A stretch of DNA of 64,000 nucleotides from Flavihumibacter fluvii (GCF_018595675.2 NZ_CP092333.1:3372001-3436000); one strand, 5' to 3'. Counted from the stretch's first letter, positions 16,919-25,925 are shown. Notes: generated by a model not told the origin, from the letters alone. Made by a program: numbers and translations.

Positions 16919-18217
16919 TCAATAGAATAATTCCAGGTTGATCATGAAGACGCTACCGTTTGATCCAACTGAGGTGGGGAAACTGCTATAGCCAACAGGT
17001 GATTTTTTGGCAAATATGACTTCAGGATTCACGCGGAATGATTTATTCCTGAAAGGAAACCAGTTCAGGCCAAGGTTGAATTCTGATGGAGTACCATATT
17101 GCCCGAAGACGGTACCCGCTACACCATAGGCCTGTAAAGTCTTATCAAGCAACATAGCTGATGCCTGGGTGCTGAAGCCATGGTCATACAGGTTGCTTAC
17201 CGGGATGGGACCCGTGGTCTCCAGTTTGGAGACCCAACGAAAAAAATAATCGGCATCCAGTGCAAATCCCTTCCATTTAAGTCCGCCGGTAATACTCGAC
17301 ATTTCATATTTAGCAGCAATGACACTGGCATCGGTGTTAAAGGCGTTGATCGTAAACAATCCGGTACCATCTGATAACCTGATCTGGGAATTATCGGGCG
17401 CTTCTGAATCCGGTTGCGACTGCCTGGTTTCGTTGCTCCGGGTATATGAAACACCCAAAATGGAAGCCACCTTATCATGTTTCTCAAAATCCCCGTAAGG
17501 TCCCACCCTGCCATAATTATTCGTGATGCGCCATATTGCTGTACTCCAGGTATCAAAGCCATCATCCATTTGCCCGGCGTCAATACCCAGCTGGCTCAGG
17601 TTATTACCTAACATGGTGTGGTAATAAATATTCTTCGTGATCTCCCCCTGCATCCAGATGCCCATTGTAAATGAGCCCCGAAAAAACTCTTCTGTCATGG
17701 TACGGGCGTCCATCCTGTGCCATGCCGGAAACTGGCCATATACTGAGCGATTAGTTGGCAGTCCGCCGATACCTGTACCAATATCAAAGTGCTTATTGAT
17801 CTGGTATTGGAAATTACCACCTACAACCACCTGAGCGGCCTGTCCCTGGCTGGTGTTGGACGTCCATACATAGGTGAGATACCTGAATTTCGGCGTAAAG
17901 AGCCAGCCTTTAAAATAGAGCATCACTTTCTGGAACTGCAGGTCATTTCGCTTGTCAACATACTTTTTCCGATCGAAAGCATCCGTATAAAATGAATCCA
18001 ACCCCTTCTGGTTCAGGTATCTTGTGGATGCATACACCGAAAAAGTGAGCGCACCGTCGGGTTTGTTGATCAGCTGGAATCCCTTTCCGGGCACATGTGA
18101 AAGGACGGCTTTAACTGTATCCTCTTCCTCATAAGGAGCTGCAGGAATCTGCGCCCATGCGCTGATGGCATAAAGGTGGAGGAAAATCAGGAAGACTCTG
18201 ACTTTGAAATAATCCAT
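16919..18217 (-). CDS. Outer-membrane porin-like beta-barrel (phosphate-selective porin O/P type)
   Basis: A 432-residue outer-membrane protein. It has a signal peptide (VFLIFLHLYAISAWA, cleaved before Gln), then many alternating hydrophobic/polar strands and a C-terminal aromatic residue (FMINLELFY), as usual for a barrel. Segments such as LQFQKVMLYFKGWLFTPKFRYLTYVWTSN and the overall length fit the porin O/P-like family seen in Bacteroidota. The substrate is unknown. It is the last gene of the leftward group pdxH-porin, 80 bp behind pdxH. Confidence 0.72.
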   Translation of the reverse strand: MDYFKVRVFLIFLHLYAISAWAQIPAAPYEEEDTVKAVLSHVPGKGFQLINKPDGALTFSVYASTRYLNQKGLDSFYTDAFDRKKYVDKRNDLQFQKVMLYFKGWLFTPKFRYLTYVWTSNTSQGQAAQVVVGGNFQYQINKHFDIGTGIGGLPTNRSVYGQFPAWHRMDARTMTEEFFRGSFTMGIWMQGEITKNIYYHTMLGNNLSQLGIDAGQMDDGFDTWSTAIWRITNNYGRVGPYGDFEKHDKVASILGVSYTRSNETRQSQPDSEAPDNSQIRLSDGTGLFTINAFNTDASVIAAKYEMSSITGGLKWKGFALDADYFFRWVSKLETTGPIPVSNLYDHGFSTQASAMLLDKTLQAYGVAGTVFGQYGTPSEFNLGLNWFPFRNKSFRVNPEVIFAKKSPVGYSSFPTSVGSNGSVFMINLELFY

Positions 18218-18297
18218 AAAAAAATATTCGGATAAATAATCCTACATCAGAGATAACCAGTTGAGACAAACGAATCCGGGTTATGAATATACGAATT

Positions 18298-18942
18298 TTA
18301 AGGAGCAAGCCTTGCAATTTGCCATTGCCCGTTCTCCTGGAGCGTATAGGAGATGCGGTCATGCAAGCGGCTGGGCCTCCCCTGCCAGAACTCAATGTTC
18401 ACGGGCTTTACACGGTACCCGCCCCAATGCAGTGGCCGGGGAATTGGTTTGCCGGCAAAGGCCTTTGTTAATTCTGCTTCATTCTTTTCAAGGATGGCCC
18501 TGTCTTCGATTACCTGGCTTTGTGGTGATGCCCAGGCCCCGATACGGCTGCTTTCCGGCCGGCTGGAGAAATACAGGTCACTCTCTTCCGTACTGACTTT
18601 TTCAATCAACCCGGTAATGCGCACCTGCCTTTCCAGTTCTTTCCAGAAAAAAACCAGGCATGCCCTGGGATTTTCATCCAGTTGCTGGCCTTTAAAACTC
18701 TGGTAATTGGTAAAAAAAACAAAACCCGCATCATCATATCCCTTCAATAATACGATCCTTGCAGCTGGTAGTCCGTCTGAAGAAGCTGTGGCCAGGGTCA
18801 TGGCATTGACTTCATCGATCTGGCTGCTGATCGCTTCGGACCACCATTGGTCAAATTGCCTGATCGGATTGGGCTGAACATCATTTTCGCTGAGGGAATG
18901 CCGTTTATATTCTATACGGATATCTGAAATGGGTCTTGACAT
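18298..18942 (-). CDS. pdxH: Pyridoxine/pyridoxamine 5'-phosphate oxidase
   Basis: A 214-residue FMN enzyme that oxidises pyridoxine or pyridoxamine 5'-phosphate to pyridoxal phosphate. It shows the normal order of PdxH motifs: [35 protein letters not shown], the [14 protein letters not shown] segment, and the C-terminal [27 protein letters not shown] that contacts substrate and FMN. The length is typical. A TAACTTTG promoter element lies upstream on the minus strand. Confidence 0.96.
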   Translation of the reverse strand: MSRPISDIRIEYKRHSLSENDVQPNPIRQFDQWWSEAISSQIDEVNAMTLATASSDGLPAARIVLLKGYDDAGFVFFTNYQSFKGQQLDENPRACLVFFWKELERQVRITGLIEKVSTEESDLYFSSRPESSRIGAWASPQSQVIEDRAILEKNEAELTKAFAGKPIPRPLHWGGYRVKPVNIEFWQGRPSRLHDRISYTLQENGQWQIARLAP

Positions 18943-18958
18943 GGGTCCAGTTTGCCCG

Positions 18959-18966
18959 CAAAGTTA
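18959..18966 (-). promoter_or_regulatory. -7 promoter element TAACTTTG for pdxH
   Basis: A TAnnTTTG match on the minus strand, 16 bp before the pdxH start codon, in the gap behind the coiled-coil gene. Confidence 0.5.
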
Positions 18967-18973
18967 AGGCGAA

Positions 18974-20005
18974 TCAGATAGATGGATCATCTTTATCAGG
19001 CGTGGAAGTGAACTGCGTAGCTTTTGCCAGCAACTGTTCTATCTCACTGATCCTGCGCATCTGGCTGTGCAATTTATTATGGTGTTCGGCAACCTGTTGC
19101 AGGTCCTGGTTCAACTCTTCGAGGTAGCTGGCTTTTTTCTGTAATTGCATGCGCTGGAAATTAGCTTCACGAAGTTTATCCTCTACATCTGAAAGATTAC
19201 GCAAGTTGCGCTGGTTCTCATCCAGCAGGTTGAGGTATTTCATTTTTAACTCATCCAGTTCCTTGGTGACCTTGAAGTAAGAGTCCTGCATTTCTGCGTA
19301 GGAGCTGCCTTCTTTCTGGCTATTGGCAACATGGGCCTCGAGCTTATGCATTTTCTCGAGCAGTCCGTTATAATCTGCATATACTTTCTCGAGCCTTTGC
19401 TGCATTTCTTCACCCAGCCTGTTTTGCTGGCGCAAGGCACGGATATCATTCTCTTTTTCTACCAGTTGCACGCGCATATCTGCCATTTGCTTGGTCAGCA
19501 GGTCATTGGCATGGACCAGTTCCAGCTGCTTCTGCTCCATATGCTTCAAGGTTTCGATCTGTGTGAGCAGCTGCTGCATCCGCTGGTTATGCTGCATCAT
19601 ATGTTGCTGGGCATCCTGCAATTCCTGCAGGTATTCGGTGGTTTTTCGTGCCGGACCAGCCAACTCAGCCTGGCTTTCCAGCAACTCTTCCCTTTCCTGC
19701 CGCACCGAATCAATTTCCATTGCCAGGAATTGTTCGTTATCGTGCGCCAGTTTTAATTCATGCTGAAGTTTCTGCAAACGCTTTTCGAGGTTCTCGGTAT
19801 CGTTGAAGTATTTGAGCTTCCATTCGTCAGCTTCCTGGATAGCTGCAGAGTCTTCACCCTGTAATAATTGTAAACGGGTATTCTTTCTGGAAGTGAGGAA
19901 CATTTGAATAGCAAATCCGAGCGCGATGGCCCCAATTTGAAAAATGATGATTTCTACTATCCCCACGGAGATCCTTATTACCAATAAATTGAATAACGTC
20001 AACAT
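18974..20005 (-). CDS. Membrane-anchored coiled-coil protein
   Basis: A 343-residue protein with one N-terminal membrane segment (about residues 8-36) followed by some 270 residues of heptad-rich, charged coiled coil with many Gln, Glu and Leu. The last 15 residues are unstructured and acidic. There is no catalytic motif. It may act as a spacer or scaffold at the inner membrane. I do not recognise a named family. It lies between pyrH and pdxH on the same strand, with a terminator between it and pyrH. Confidence 0.75.
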   Translation of the reverse strand: MLTLFNLLVIRISVGIVEIIIFQIGAIALGFAIQMFLTSRKNTRLQLLQGEDSAAIQEADEWKLKYFNDTENLEKRLQKLQHELKLAHDNEQFLAMEIDSVRQEREELLESQAELAGPARKTTEYLQELQDAQQHMMQHNQRMQQLLTQIETLKHMEQKQLELVHANDLLTKQMADMRVQLVEKENDIRALRQQNRLGEEMQQRLEKVYADYNGLLEKMHKLEAHVANSQKEGSSYAEMQDSYFKVTKELDELKMKYLNLLDENQRNLRNLSDVEDKLREANFQRMQLQKKASYLEELNQDLQQVAEHHNKLHSQMRRISEIEQLLAKATQFTSTPDKDDPSI

Positions 20006-20072
20006 AACGGGCGGAGTTTTCAGGGTAATTTCTTCTTTAGGGGCTTCAGTGGGATATTAAGACAGGCGATTA

Positions 20073-20101
20073 AAAAACCACCCGGATTAAAGGTGGTTTT
20101 T
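20073..20101 (-). terminator. Rho-independent terminator behind pyrH
   Basis: AAAAACCACC and GGTGGTTTTT form a perfect 10-bp stem. Read on the minus strand it ends in a T-run and lies about 70 bp behind the pyrH stop; the symmetry would let it work in both directions. Confidence 0.75.
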
Positions 20102-20169
20102 CAAGACACAATGTAATAACGATATGCCAATTATGCAAGCAGGATGGGGCATTCGCGTAAAAGTACTCG

Positions 20170-20895
20170 TCAGCCCTTCACCAGTGTCCCCACTTTTTCG
20201 CCCAATACCACCCGCATCAGGTTACCGGGTTTATTCATATCAAATACAATAATGGGCAGGCTATTCTCCATACAAAGCGTAAATGCGGTCATATCCATCA
20301 CTTTGAGGTTTTTATTAATGCAGTCGCGGAAGCTGATCGTCTCAAATTTGGTGGCAGTCGGGTCCTTTTCAGGGTCAGCGGTATAAATGCCATCAACCCG
20401 GGTACCTTTTAGGATAACGTCGGCCTTGATTTCGATTGCCCTTAAGGAGCCTGCCGTATCTGTGGTGAAATACGGGTTTCCGGTTCCGGCCCCAAAGATC
20501 ACCACCCGGTGTTTTTCCAGGTGCCGGATCGCGCGACGCCGGATATAAGGTTCTGCAATCTGTTCCATTTTAATGGCACTTTGCAGGCGCGTGAAGACAC
20601 CCTCTTTTTCGAGTCCGGCCTGCACAGCCATACCATTGATAACGGTCGCCAGCATACCCATGTAATCGCCATGTGCCCTCTCGATACCGGTATCGGCTTC
20701 ATTCATACCGCGGTAAATATTACCACCGCCGATCACCAGGGCCACTTCTACCCCGGCTTTCACCACGGCCTTTATTTCTTTGGCATATTGTGCTATGATG
20801 GAATGGTTGAGGGGTTCATAACCATTCACTCCACCTTCACCCATCAGTGCCTCGCCGGATAACTTCAATAAGATTCTTTTGTACCTGGGTTCCAT
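20170..20895 (-). CDS. pyrH: UMP kinase
   Basis: A 241-residue bacterial UMP kinase of the amino-acid-kinase fold, which makes UDP from UMP and ATP. The motifs are [13 protein letters not shown] at the start, [28 protein letters not shown] and [19 protein letters not shown], with the C-terminal [24 protein letters not shown]. In many Bacteroidota pyrH directly follows tsf; here the same strand and order are kept, but an ABC exporter pair lies between them. Confidence 0.96.
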   Translation of the reverse strand: MEPRYKRILLKLSGEALMGEGGVNGYEPLNHSIIAQYAKEIKAVVKAGVEVALVIGGGNIYRGMNEADTGIERAHGDYMGMLATVINGMAVQAGLEKEGVFTRLQSAIKMEQIAEPYIRRRAIRHLEKHRVVIFGAGTGNPYFTTDTAGSLRAIEIKADVILKGTRVDGIYTADPEKDPTATKFETISFRDCINKNLKVMDMTAFTLCMENSLPIIVFDMNKPGNLMRVVLGEKVGTLVKG

Positions 20896-20935
20896 ATGGG
20901 CTTGCTTTTCTTGTGGTGCAAAGAAAGGATATTTT

Positions 20936-20943
20936 TATCTTTC
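20936..20943 (+). promoter_or_regulatory. Probable -7 element TATCTTTC for the ABC transporter genes
   Basis: Differs from TAnnTTTG only in the last base. It lies 7 bp before ATG 20951 and is the main reason for choosing this start over an upstream in-frame ATG at 20879 that overlaps pyrH. Confidence 0.4.
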
Positions 20944-20950
20944 CGGAATT

Positions 20951-21754
20951 ATGGAACCGATTATCTGTATCAGGGATCTCTGTAAATCTTATGGAAGCAA
21001 GCAGGTACTGAATCATATCAGCCTCGATATCTATCCCGGCCAGGTGTTGGGTTATATAGGACCCAATGGTGCCGGGAAAAGCACGACCGTAAAAATATTG
21101 TGTGGTTTGCTGTCAGATTTTGAAGGATCGGTTACTGTTAAGGGCATCGACCTGCGCCATGACCCGCTGGCGGTGAAACGCATCATCGGTTATGTACCTG
21201 AACTGGCCGAATTGTACGAAGTGCTGACCGCTATGGAATTCCTTGAACTGGTAGCCGGTCTCTATGGCATTGACCCGGATGTATCCGCAGCCCGCATTCC
21301 GAAAATGCTGGCCGCTCTCGGCCTGGAAGCGCATATGCACCAGCGCATGGATACCTTCAGCAAAGGCATGCGCCAGAAAGTGCTGCTGATATCCGGACTG
21401 ATCCACAATCCCGATATACTCATATTGGATGAACCCCTGAGTGGCCTGGATGCCAATAGCGTGATCATCATCAAGGAACTGATCAGTAAGCTGGCCGCAG
21501 AGGGCAAGACCATATTTTATTGCAGCCATATGATGGATGTCGTAGAAAAAGTGAGTGACCGAATTGTACTCATCAATAACGGGGTGATAGTGGCCGACGG
21601 CAGCTTTGAAGAATTACAGGCCAGCCAGGGAAAAGGCAGTCTTGAAAATATTTTTGCGCAACTTACGGCCAGCAGTTCGCTGCACAATGCAGCCAGTGAC
21701 CTGGTCTCTGCCTTTGGCAACCCGGCAAACCCTTCAAGCCTACCGAATGAATAA
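20951..21754 (+). CDS. ABC transporter ATP-binding protein
   Basis: A 267-residue ATPase subunit. Walker A is GPNGAGKST, the signature motif is the degenerate TFSKGMRQKV, Walker B is ILILDEPLSGLD, and the switch histidine is in YCSHMMD. The arrangement resembles exporters of the ABC-2/Bacteroidota multidrug type. The start MEPIICIRDLCKSYG begins right at the domain edge; an upstream ATG at 20879 would add an unlike tail overlapping pyrH. The permease gene overlaps the 3' end by 8 bp, so the two are coupled. Confidence 0.9.
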   Translation: MEPIICIRDLCKSYGSKQVLNHISLDIYPGQVLGYIGPNGAGKSTTVKILCGLLSDFEGSVTVKGIDLRHDPLAVKRIIGYVPELAELYEVLTAMEFLELVAGLYGIDPDVSAARIPKMLAALGLEAHMHQRMDTFSKGMRQKVLLISGLIHNPDILILDEPLSGLDANSVIIIKELISKLAAEGKTIFYCSHMMDVVEKVSDRIVLINNGVIVADGSFEELQASQGKGSLENIFAQLTASSSLHNAASDLVSAFGNPANPSSLPNE

Positions 21755-23435
21755 GATCAGCCTGGGTTTATTCAAACTGGTTTTATGGCCATCGGCAATT
21801 TACCGCCAATGGGGAATTGACACCCACCAGCTTTCGCTGATTTTACGGGCCAAGCTCACCATGGATGACCGGCGCCCGAATACCTTCCAGCAAACCCGCG
21901 CAGGACAGAAAAAAGAAGGCATCAGCAATGCTATGCTGGGCACCATGCTGATGGCCCTGGTGATGGGACTGGTGAACCTGGTCGCATTTGCTTTTGGCAA
22001 AGATGATATCACCCACCTCAGCTTTTTCTTCATGGCCTTCATGTTTTTACTGGCCTCGGTACTGATCACCGATTTTACTTCGGTACTGATCGATGTGCGC
22101 GACAATATGATTTTACTGCCGCGGCCGGTGAATGACAGGACCATCCTGATGGCCAAATTGCTGCACATCATTGTGCACCTGAACCGGGTTATATTGCCCA
22201 TGAGCATCCCCGTTATTATTTACATGGTCATTCAAAAAGACTGGTGGGCTGCTGTTACCATTTTCATCCTGATCGCACTGGCTTGTCTCTTTGCCATCTT
22301 CCTGGTGAACGCAGTATACCTGTTGGTCCTGAAACTGATGTCACCCGAAAAATTCAAATCCTTTATCGCCTGGTTCCAGGTGGGTTTTGTAATCTTTTTG
22401 TATGGGGGATACCAGGTCTTCCTTCGGCTGACTGACCGCAGCGATTTCCAGGAGTTCAGTTTGGCTGATAATATCCCCGTTCGTTTTTTCCCACCCTATT
22501 GGTTTGCGCGGGCCTGGACGGCCATGAATGGTGAAGGCGGGGTGTACGGCTGGCTTTGGGTGGTGCTCATCCTGTTAGCCAGCCTGGGTTGCATCTGGAT
22601 AGTGATTCAATACCTCGCCCCTGCGTTTAACAGGAAACTCTCGATGATACATGGTAGTGGTGGCCAGGATGTTACTGTTCAGCCAACGCCGGGAGCTTTG
22701 CCTGCTTCGAATAAAAGCCGGGGTACTGCAAACAGGCTATCAGGCTTGGTCACTAATGATGCAGCAGGCCGGGCCGCTTTCCTGTTTTCCTGGCGATGGA
22801 CCAACCGCAACCGGGGATTCCGCATGCGGGTGTATCCGACGATCGGGTATGTGGTGGTTTGGGTAGTACTGATGCTGCTGAATAAAACCGGTGAGAAGAG
22901 TATTGCGCCATATAGTTTCATCCTGTTGATTTATTTAAGTTCTTTTATCATCATCAGTGCCATTCAGCAGGTGTCACTTTCTGATGATTATAAGGCGGCC
23001 TGGATCTTTTACAGTTACCCGGTTAAAACGCCCGGTGTTGTGATCAAAGGAAGTTTCATCAGCCTGCTTTGTAAATTTTACCTGCCGCTGGCCCTGATTT
23101 TATTGGCGGCCGGAATTGCCTGGAAGGGACTGGGCATAGTACCCAACCTGTTGCTCGGATTGTCAAACCAACTGGCGATTTGTTGCATTATTTTATTGAT
23201 GGGCACAAAAGCCTTCCCGGCTTCGCGACCTATAGAGATGAAAGACCGCTCCGGCAATTTTTTAAGGAGTATGCTGATGTTGCTGATCACGGGGGCAACC
23301 GGGCTTGCCCATTTTCTGGTCTTCAAATTCACAGCTGTTGTAGTGCTGCTTACCATATTAAGTGTACTGGCCAACTGGTTGCTGCTGAAAAAAATCGGTG
23401 AGATCAGCTGGAAGGAGATCAGGGAATTGGGTTGA
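21747..23435 (+). CDS. ABC transporter permease
   Basis: A 562-residue membrane protein with about 12 hydrophobic segments in two halves, separated by a hydrophilic loop near residues 300-350. It starts MNKISLGLFKLVLWPSAIYRQWGID inside the end of the ATPase gene (8-bp overlap). An in-frame ATG at 21606 lies wholly within the ATPase gene and reads as non-protein, so I reject it. With the preceding ATPase it would form an exporter in the inner membrane; the substrate is unknown. Confidence 0.82.
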   Translation: MNKISLGLFKLVLWPSAIYRQWGIDTHQLSLILRAKLTMDDRRPNTFQQTRAGQKKEGISNAMLGTMLMALVMGLVNLVAFAFGKDDITHLSFFFMAFMFLLASVLITDFTSVLIDVRDNMILLPRPVNDRTILMAKLLHIIVHLNRVILPMSIPVIIYMVIQKDWWAAVTIFILIALACLFAIFLVNAVYLLVLKLMSPEKFKSFIAWFQVGFVIFLYGGYQVFLRLTDRSDFQEFSLADNIPVRFFPPYWFARAWTAMNGEGGVYGWLWVVLILLASLGCIWIVIQYLAPAFNRKLSMIHGSGGQDVTVQPTPGALPASNKSRGTANRLSGLVTNDAAGRAAFLFSWRWTNRNRGFRMRVYPTIGYVVVWVVLMLLNKTGEKSIAPYSFILLIYLSSFIIISAIQQVSLSDDYKAAWIFYSYPVKTPGVVIKGSFISLLCKFYLPLALILLAAGIAWKGLGIVPNLLLGLSNQLAICCIILLMGTKAFPASRPIEMKDRSGNFLRSMLMLLITGATGLAHFLVFKFTAVVVLLTILSVLANWLLLKKIGEISWKEIRELG

Positions 23436-23474
23436 CTTTAAATAATTAGTTTACCAATATGCGATGTATCCATT

Positions 23475-23610
23475 TCACGCAAAGGCGCAAAGAAGAAGAG
23501 GCGCAAAGGACTATTATATTACTTAACGTCTTTGCGGCTTTGCTCCTTTGCGGCTTTGCGTGATTCTCCTTTGCGTGATTCTCCTTTGCGTGATTCTCCT
23601 TTGCGTGATT
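23475..23610. repeat. CGCAAAG-type inverted and tandem repeats
   Basis: The left arm (from 23475, CACGCAAAGGCGCAAAG) is the near reverse complement of CTTTGCGGCTTTGCGTG in the right arm (23527-23563). The right arm then runs on into three perfect tandem 15-bp units CTCCTTTGCGTGATT at 23566-23580, 23581-23595 and 23596-23610. It lies between convergent gene ends (ABC permease and tsf) and does not code for a plausible protein. The units have no spacers and are not a CRISPR array. Confidence 0.85.
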
Positions 23611-23633
23611 GTCAACACAAAATGAAATAACGA

Positions 23634-23661
23634 AAAGAGCCACCCAAATGAGTGGCTCTTT
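23634..23661 (-). terminator. Hairpin terminator behind tsf
   Basis: AAAGAGCCAC and GTGGCTCTTT form a perfect 10-bp stem with an 8-base loop, 22 bp behind the tsf stop, as expected for the end of the rplM-tsf operon. The T-run after it on the minus strand is modest. Confidence 0.7.
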
Positions 23662-23682
23662 CTATTCATTAAAAACAAATTG

Positions 23683-24519
23683 TTATCCTAAAGCTACACG
23701 CTTGAACTCGCTTACTTTAACATCACCTGCAGATTTCAGGTAGTCAGCAACACTCATTCCACCGTCCTTCACGAAGGCTTGCGCCAGCAGGGTGTTTTCC
23801 TTGAAGAAGGCATTCAGTTTACCGGCAGCGATCTTCTCGATCATCTCTGCAGGCTTACCCGCCATCTTAGGGTCAGCAGCAACTACGTCTGTGATGATGG
23901 CCTTCTCACGGGCAACAACATCAGCAGGAATTGATTCCGGATCAACTGCCAGCGGGTTCATTGCTGCGATCTGCATCGCAACATCTTTACCGGCATCAGC
24001 AGCCGCTTTGTTCAGTCCAACCAATACACCCATACGGTTTGCACCATGGATATAGGAGGCTACATATTCTGCATCGATACGCTCGAATTTAGAGATGCCG
24101 ATCTTTTCGCCAATAGAAGCGAGTTTATCATTTACCAGGTCAGCAATTTTCTGGCCATTGATCGCCACGTTATTCAGCTCATCAGCACTCTTCACATTGT
24201 TAGCGATGGCTGCATCCATAATGCTTTGGGCAAAAGCAACGAAATCGGCATTCTTGCTTACGAAATCAGTTTCGCAGCTAACACATAAAGCGATACCGGT
24301 TTTGTTATCGGCAGTAGTTTTAGCCAGCACCACACCTTCTTTAGCATCACGGTCGCTGCGCAGGGCAGCCACTTTAGCACCTTTCTTACGCAGCCAGTCG
24401 ATAGCCGCTTCGAAATCGCCATTATTTTCAGTGAGGGCTTTGCGGCAATCCATCATACCTGCACCGGTTGCCTGGCGCAGCTTATTGATATCCGCAGCTG
24501 TAATTGTTACAGTAGACAT
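23683..24519 (-). CDS. tsf: Elongation factor Ts
   Basis: A 278-residue nucleotide-exchange factor for EF-Tu. It has the N-terminal UBA-like domain with LRQATGAGMMDCRKALTENNGDFEAAIDWLRKKG and the core dimer domain (CVSCETDFVSKNADFVAFAQ, and VLVGLNKAAADAGKDVAMQIAAMNPLAVDPESIPADVVAREKAI). The sequence is close to the Bacteroidota form. It is the last gene of the leftward rplM-rpsI-rpsB-tsf group and is separated from rpsB by a strong heptamer inverted repeat. Confidence 0.97.
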   Translation of the reverse strand: MSTVTITAADINKLRQATGAGMMDCRKALTENNGDFEAAIDWLRKKGAKVAALRSDRDAKEGVVLAKTTADNKTGIALCVSCETDFVSKNADFVAFAQSIMDAAIANNVKSADELNNVAINGQKIADLVNDKLASIGEKIGISKFERIDAEYVASYIHGANRMGVLVGLNKAAADAGKDVAMQIAAMNPLAVDPESIPADVVAREKAIITDVVAADPKMAGKPAEMIEKIAAGKLNAFFKENTLLAQAFVKDGGMSVADYLKSAGDVKVSEFKRVALG

Positions 24520-24548
24520 ATTGAGGAATTAACTAAGTTAAAAATATA

Positions 24549-24613
24549 GTGAGCAGTAAGCAGGAAACAGTGAGCAGTTCTTCACTGCTTCCTGCTTACT
24601 GCTCACTGCTTCC
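24549..24613. repeat. Heptamer arrays in inverted orientation between rpsB and tsf
   Basis: Left side: four 7-bp units GTGAGCA, GTAAGCA, GGAAACA, GTGAGCA (24549-24576). Right side: the complementary units TGCTTCC, TGCTTAC, TGCTCAC, TGCTTCC (24586-24613). The arms 24548-24566 and 24589-24607 are a perfect 19-bp inverted repeat, so the transcript would form a long hairpin inside the ribosomal operon. The heptamers resemble those at 8722-8749. Confidence 0.85.
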
Positions 24614-24620
24614 TTTCTAA

Positions 24621-25508
24621 TTATCTCGCTCCGGTTCTTTTCGGGCTATTCGGAACACGACGTTTTGTTGTTCCGCCAGGACCACCGGTACCCGGACCGG
24701 CACCACGGCCACCGCGGCCACCACGGGCAGCTTCAGCCTGGGCTTCAGCTTCCAGACGTGCAGCGCGTTTTTCATTCTCGTCGTTGCTATCGTCAACATC
24801 CTCGTCTTTCGCAGCTTGTCTTTCAGCAAGACCTTCAGCGATTGCAGCAGTGATGTATTCGATAATGATGGCGATACTTTTTGTAGCATCATCATTTGCC
24901 GGGATCGGGAAATCAATTTTATTCGGATCACAGTTGGTATCCACCATACCGAAAGTAGTAATACCGAGACGCTTGGCTTCTGCCAGGGCAATATGTTCAT
25001 GACCGATATCGATGATGAACAAAGCGGCAGGGATACGACCCAACTGGGCGATACCACCTAATACTTTTTCCATCTTTTCTTTATCACGGGTCAGGGTCAG
25101 GCGCTCTTTCTTGGTGATATTATCCAAAGTACCGTCACCCAGCATTTTCTCAATGCTCTGCATTTTCTTCACGCTCTTACGAACCGTGTTGAAGTTGGTC
25201 AGCATACCACCGAGCCAACGCTCAGTTACAAATGGCATGTTCACGCGTTGTGCGCACTGGGTAGCGATTTCTTTCGCTTGTTTCTTGGTACCAACGAACA
25301 TGATCTTCTTACCGCTGCGGGCGATCTGCTTCAGGGCAGCAGAAGCTTCCTGCAGGCTTTCGGTCGTCTTGTTCAGGTCGATGATATGAATACCTTTCTT
25401 CTCAGCGAAGATATAAGGCAACATTTTCGGGTTCCACTTCTTCTTGAGGTGACCGAAGTGTACGCCCGCCTCAAGCAATTGCTGTTGCAACGAAGTATTA
25501 TTTTCCAT
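24621..25508 (-). CDS. rpsB: 30S ribosomal protein S2 with a long Gly/Arg-rich C-terminal tail
   Basis: A 295-residue S2. The conserved core (LLEAGVHFGHLKKKWNPKMLPYIF, VGTKKQAKEIA, RWLGGMLTNFNTVRKSVKKM, IDIGHEHIALAEAKRLGI, MVDTNCDPNKIDFPIPANDDATKSIAII) is normal. The last 55 or so residues are extra: an acidic stretch (DEDVDDSNDENE), an alanine/glutamate helix and an RGGRGGRGAG-type low-complexity end. Typical S2 proteins end near residue 240. The tail is predicted disordered and basic at its end. It lies between rpsI and tsf. Confidence 0.96.
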   Translation of the reverse strand: MENNTSLQQQLLEAGVHFGHLKKKWNPKMLPYIFAEKKGIHIIDLNKTTESLQEASAALKQIARSGKKIMFVGTKKQAKEIATQCAQRVNMPFVTERWLGGMLTNFNTVRKSVKKMQSIEKMLGDGTLDNITKKERLTLTRDKEKMEKVLGGIAQLGRIPAALFIIDIGHEHIALAEAKRLGITTFGMVDTNCDPNKIDFPIPANDDATKSIAIIIEYITAAIAEGLAERQAAKDEDVDDSNDENEKRAARLEAEAQAEAARGGRGGRGAGPGTGGPGGTTKRRVPNSPKRTGAR

Positions 25509-25535
25509 TATAGACTGATTGATAGTATGATTAAA

Positions 25536-25925
25536 TTAACGCTTACTGAACTGGAAGCTTCTACGTGCTTTCTTCTTACCTGGTTTCTTACGCTCCACAT
25601 TACGAGGATCGCGGTGCAGGAATCCACCGGCTTTCAGGGTCGGGCGGAATTCAGCATTTACTTCAAGCAGTGCGCGGGCGATACCCAGCTTTGCAGCTTC
25701 AGCCTGGCCTTTAACACCACCACCAGTTGCATTGATCACGATATCGAACTTGTCGATCGCTTCAATGGCTTTCAGTGGACCTACCACCTGGTTCTGTAAA
25801 TAAACCAGCGGGAAATACACTTTATAATCTTTATCGTTTACAGTGATCTTGCCATCGCCCTTGCTGAGGAACACGCGGGTTACTGCAGCTTTACGACGAC
25901 CTAAACCATTTTTTTGCTTTTCCAT
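25536..25925 (-). CDS. rpsI: 30S ribosomal protein S9
   Basis: A 129-residue S9, with the start GLGRRKAAVTRVFLSKGDGKITVND and the conserved C-terminal RDPRNVERKKPGKKKARRSFQFSKR whose last Arg reaches the P-site tRNA. It lies 32 bp behind rplM and 27 bp before rpsB on the same strand. Confidence 0.97.
   Translation of the reverse strand: MEKQKNGLGRRKAAVTRVFLSKGDGKITVNDKDYKVYFPLVYLQNQVVGPLKAIEAIDKFDIVINATGGGVKGQAEAAKLGIARALLEVNAEFRPTLKAGGFLHRDPRNVERKKPGKKKARRSFQFSKR

Noticed and set aside
21606-21746. N-terminal extension of the ABC permease frame
   Set aside because: This part lies within the ATPase gene and reads as basic, low-quality protein; the ATG at 21747 gives a normal start and a usual short overlap.
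23566-23610. Tandem units that might be taken for a CRISPR array
   Set aside because: The 15-bp units abut without spacers and no cas gene is near; it is a simple tandem repeat.
23446-23643. 65-codon minus-strand frame with repeated AKENH units
   Set aside because: It is a translation of the CGCAAAG tandem repeat, not a protein gene.
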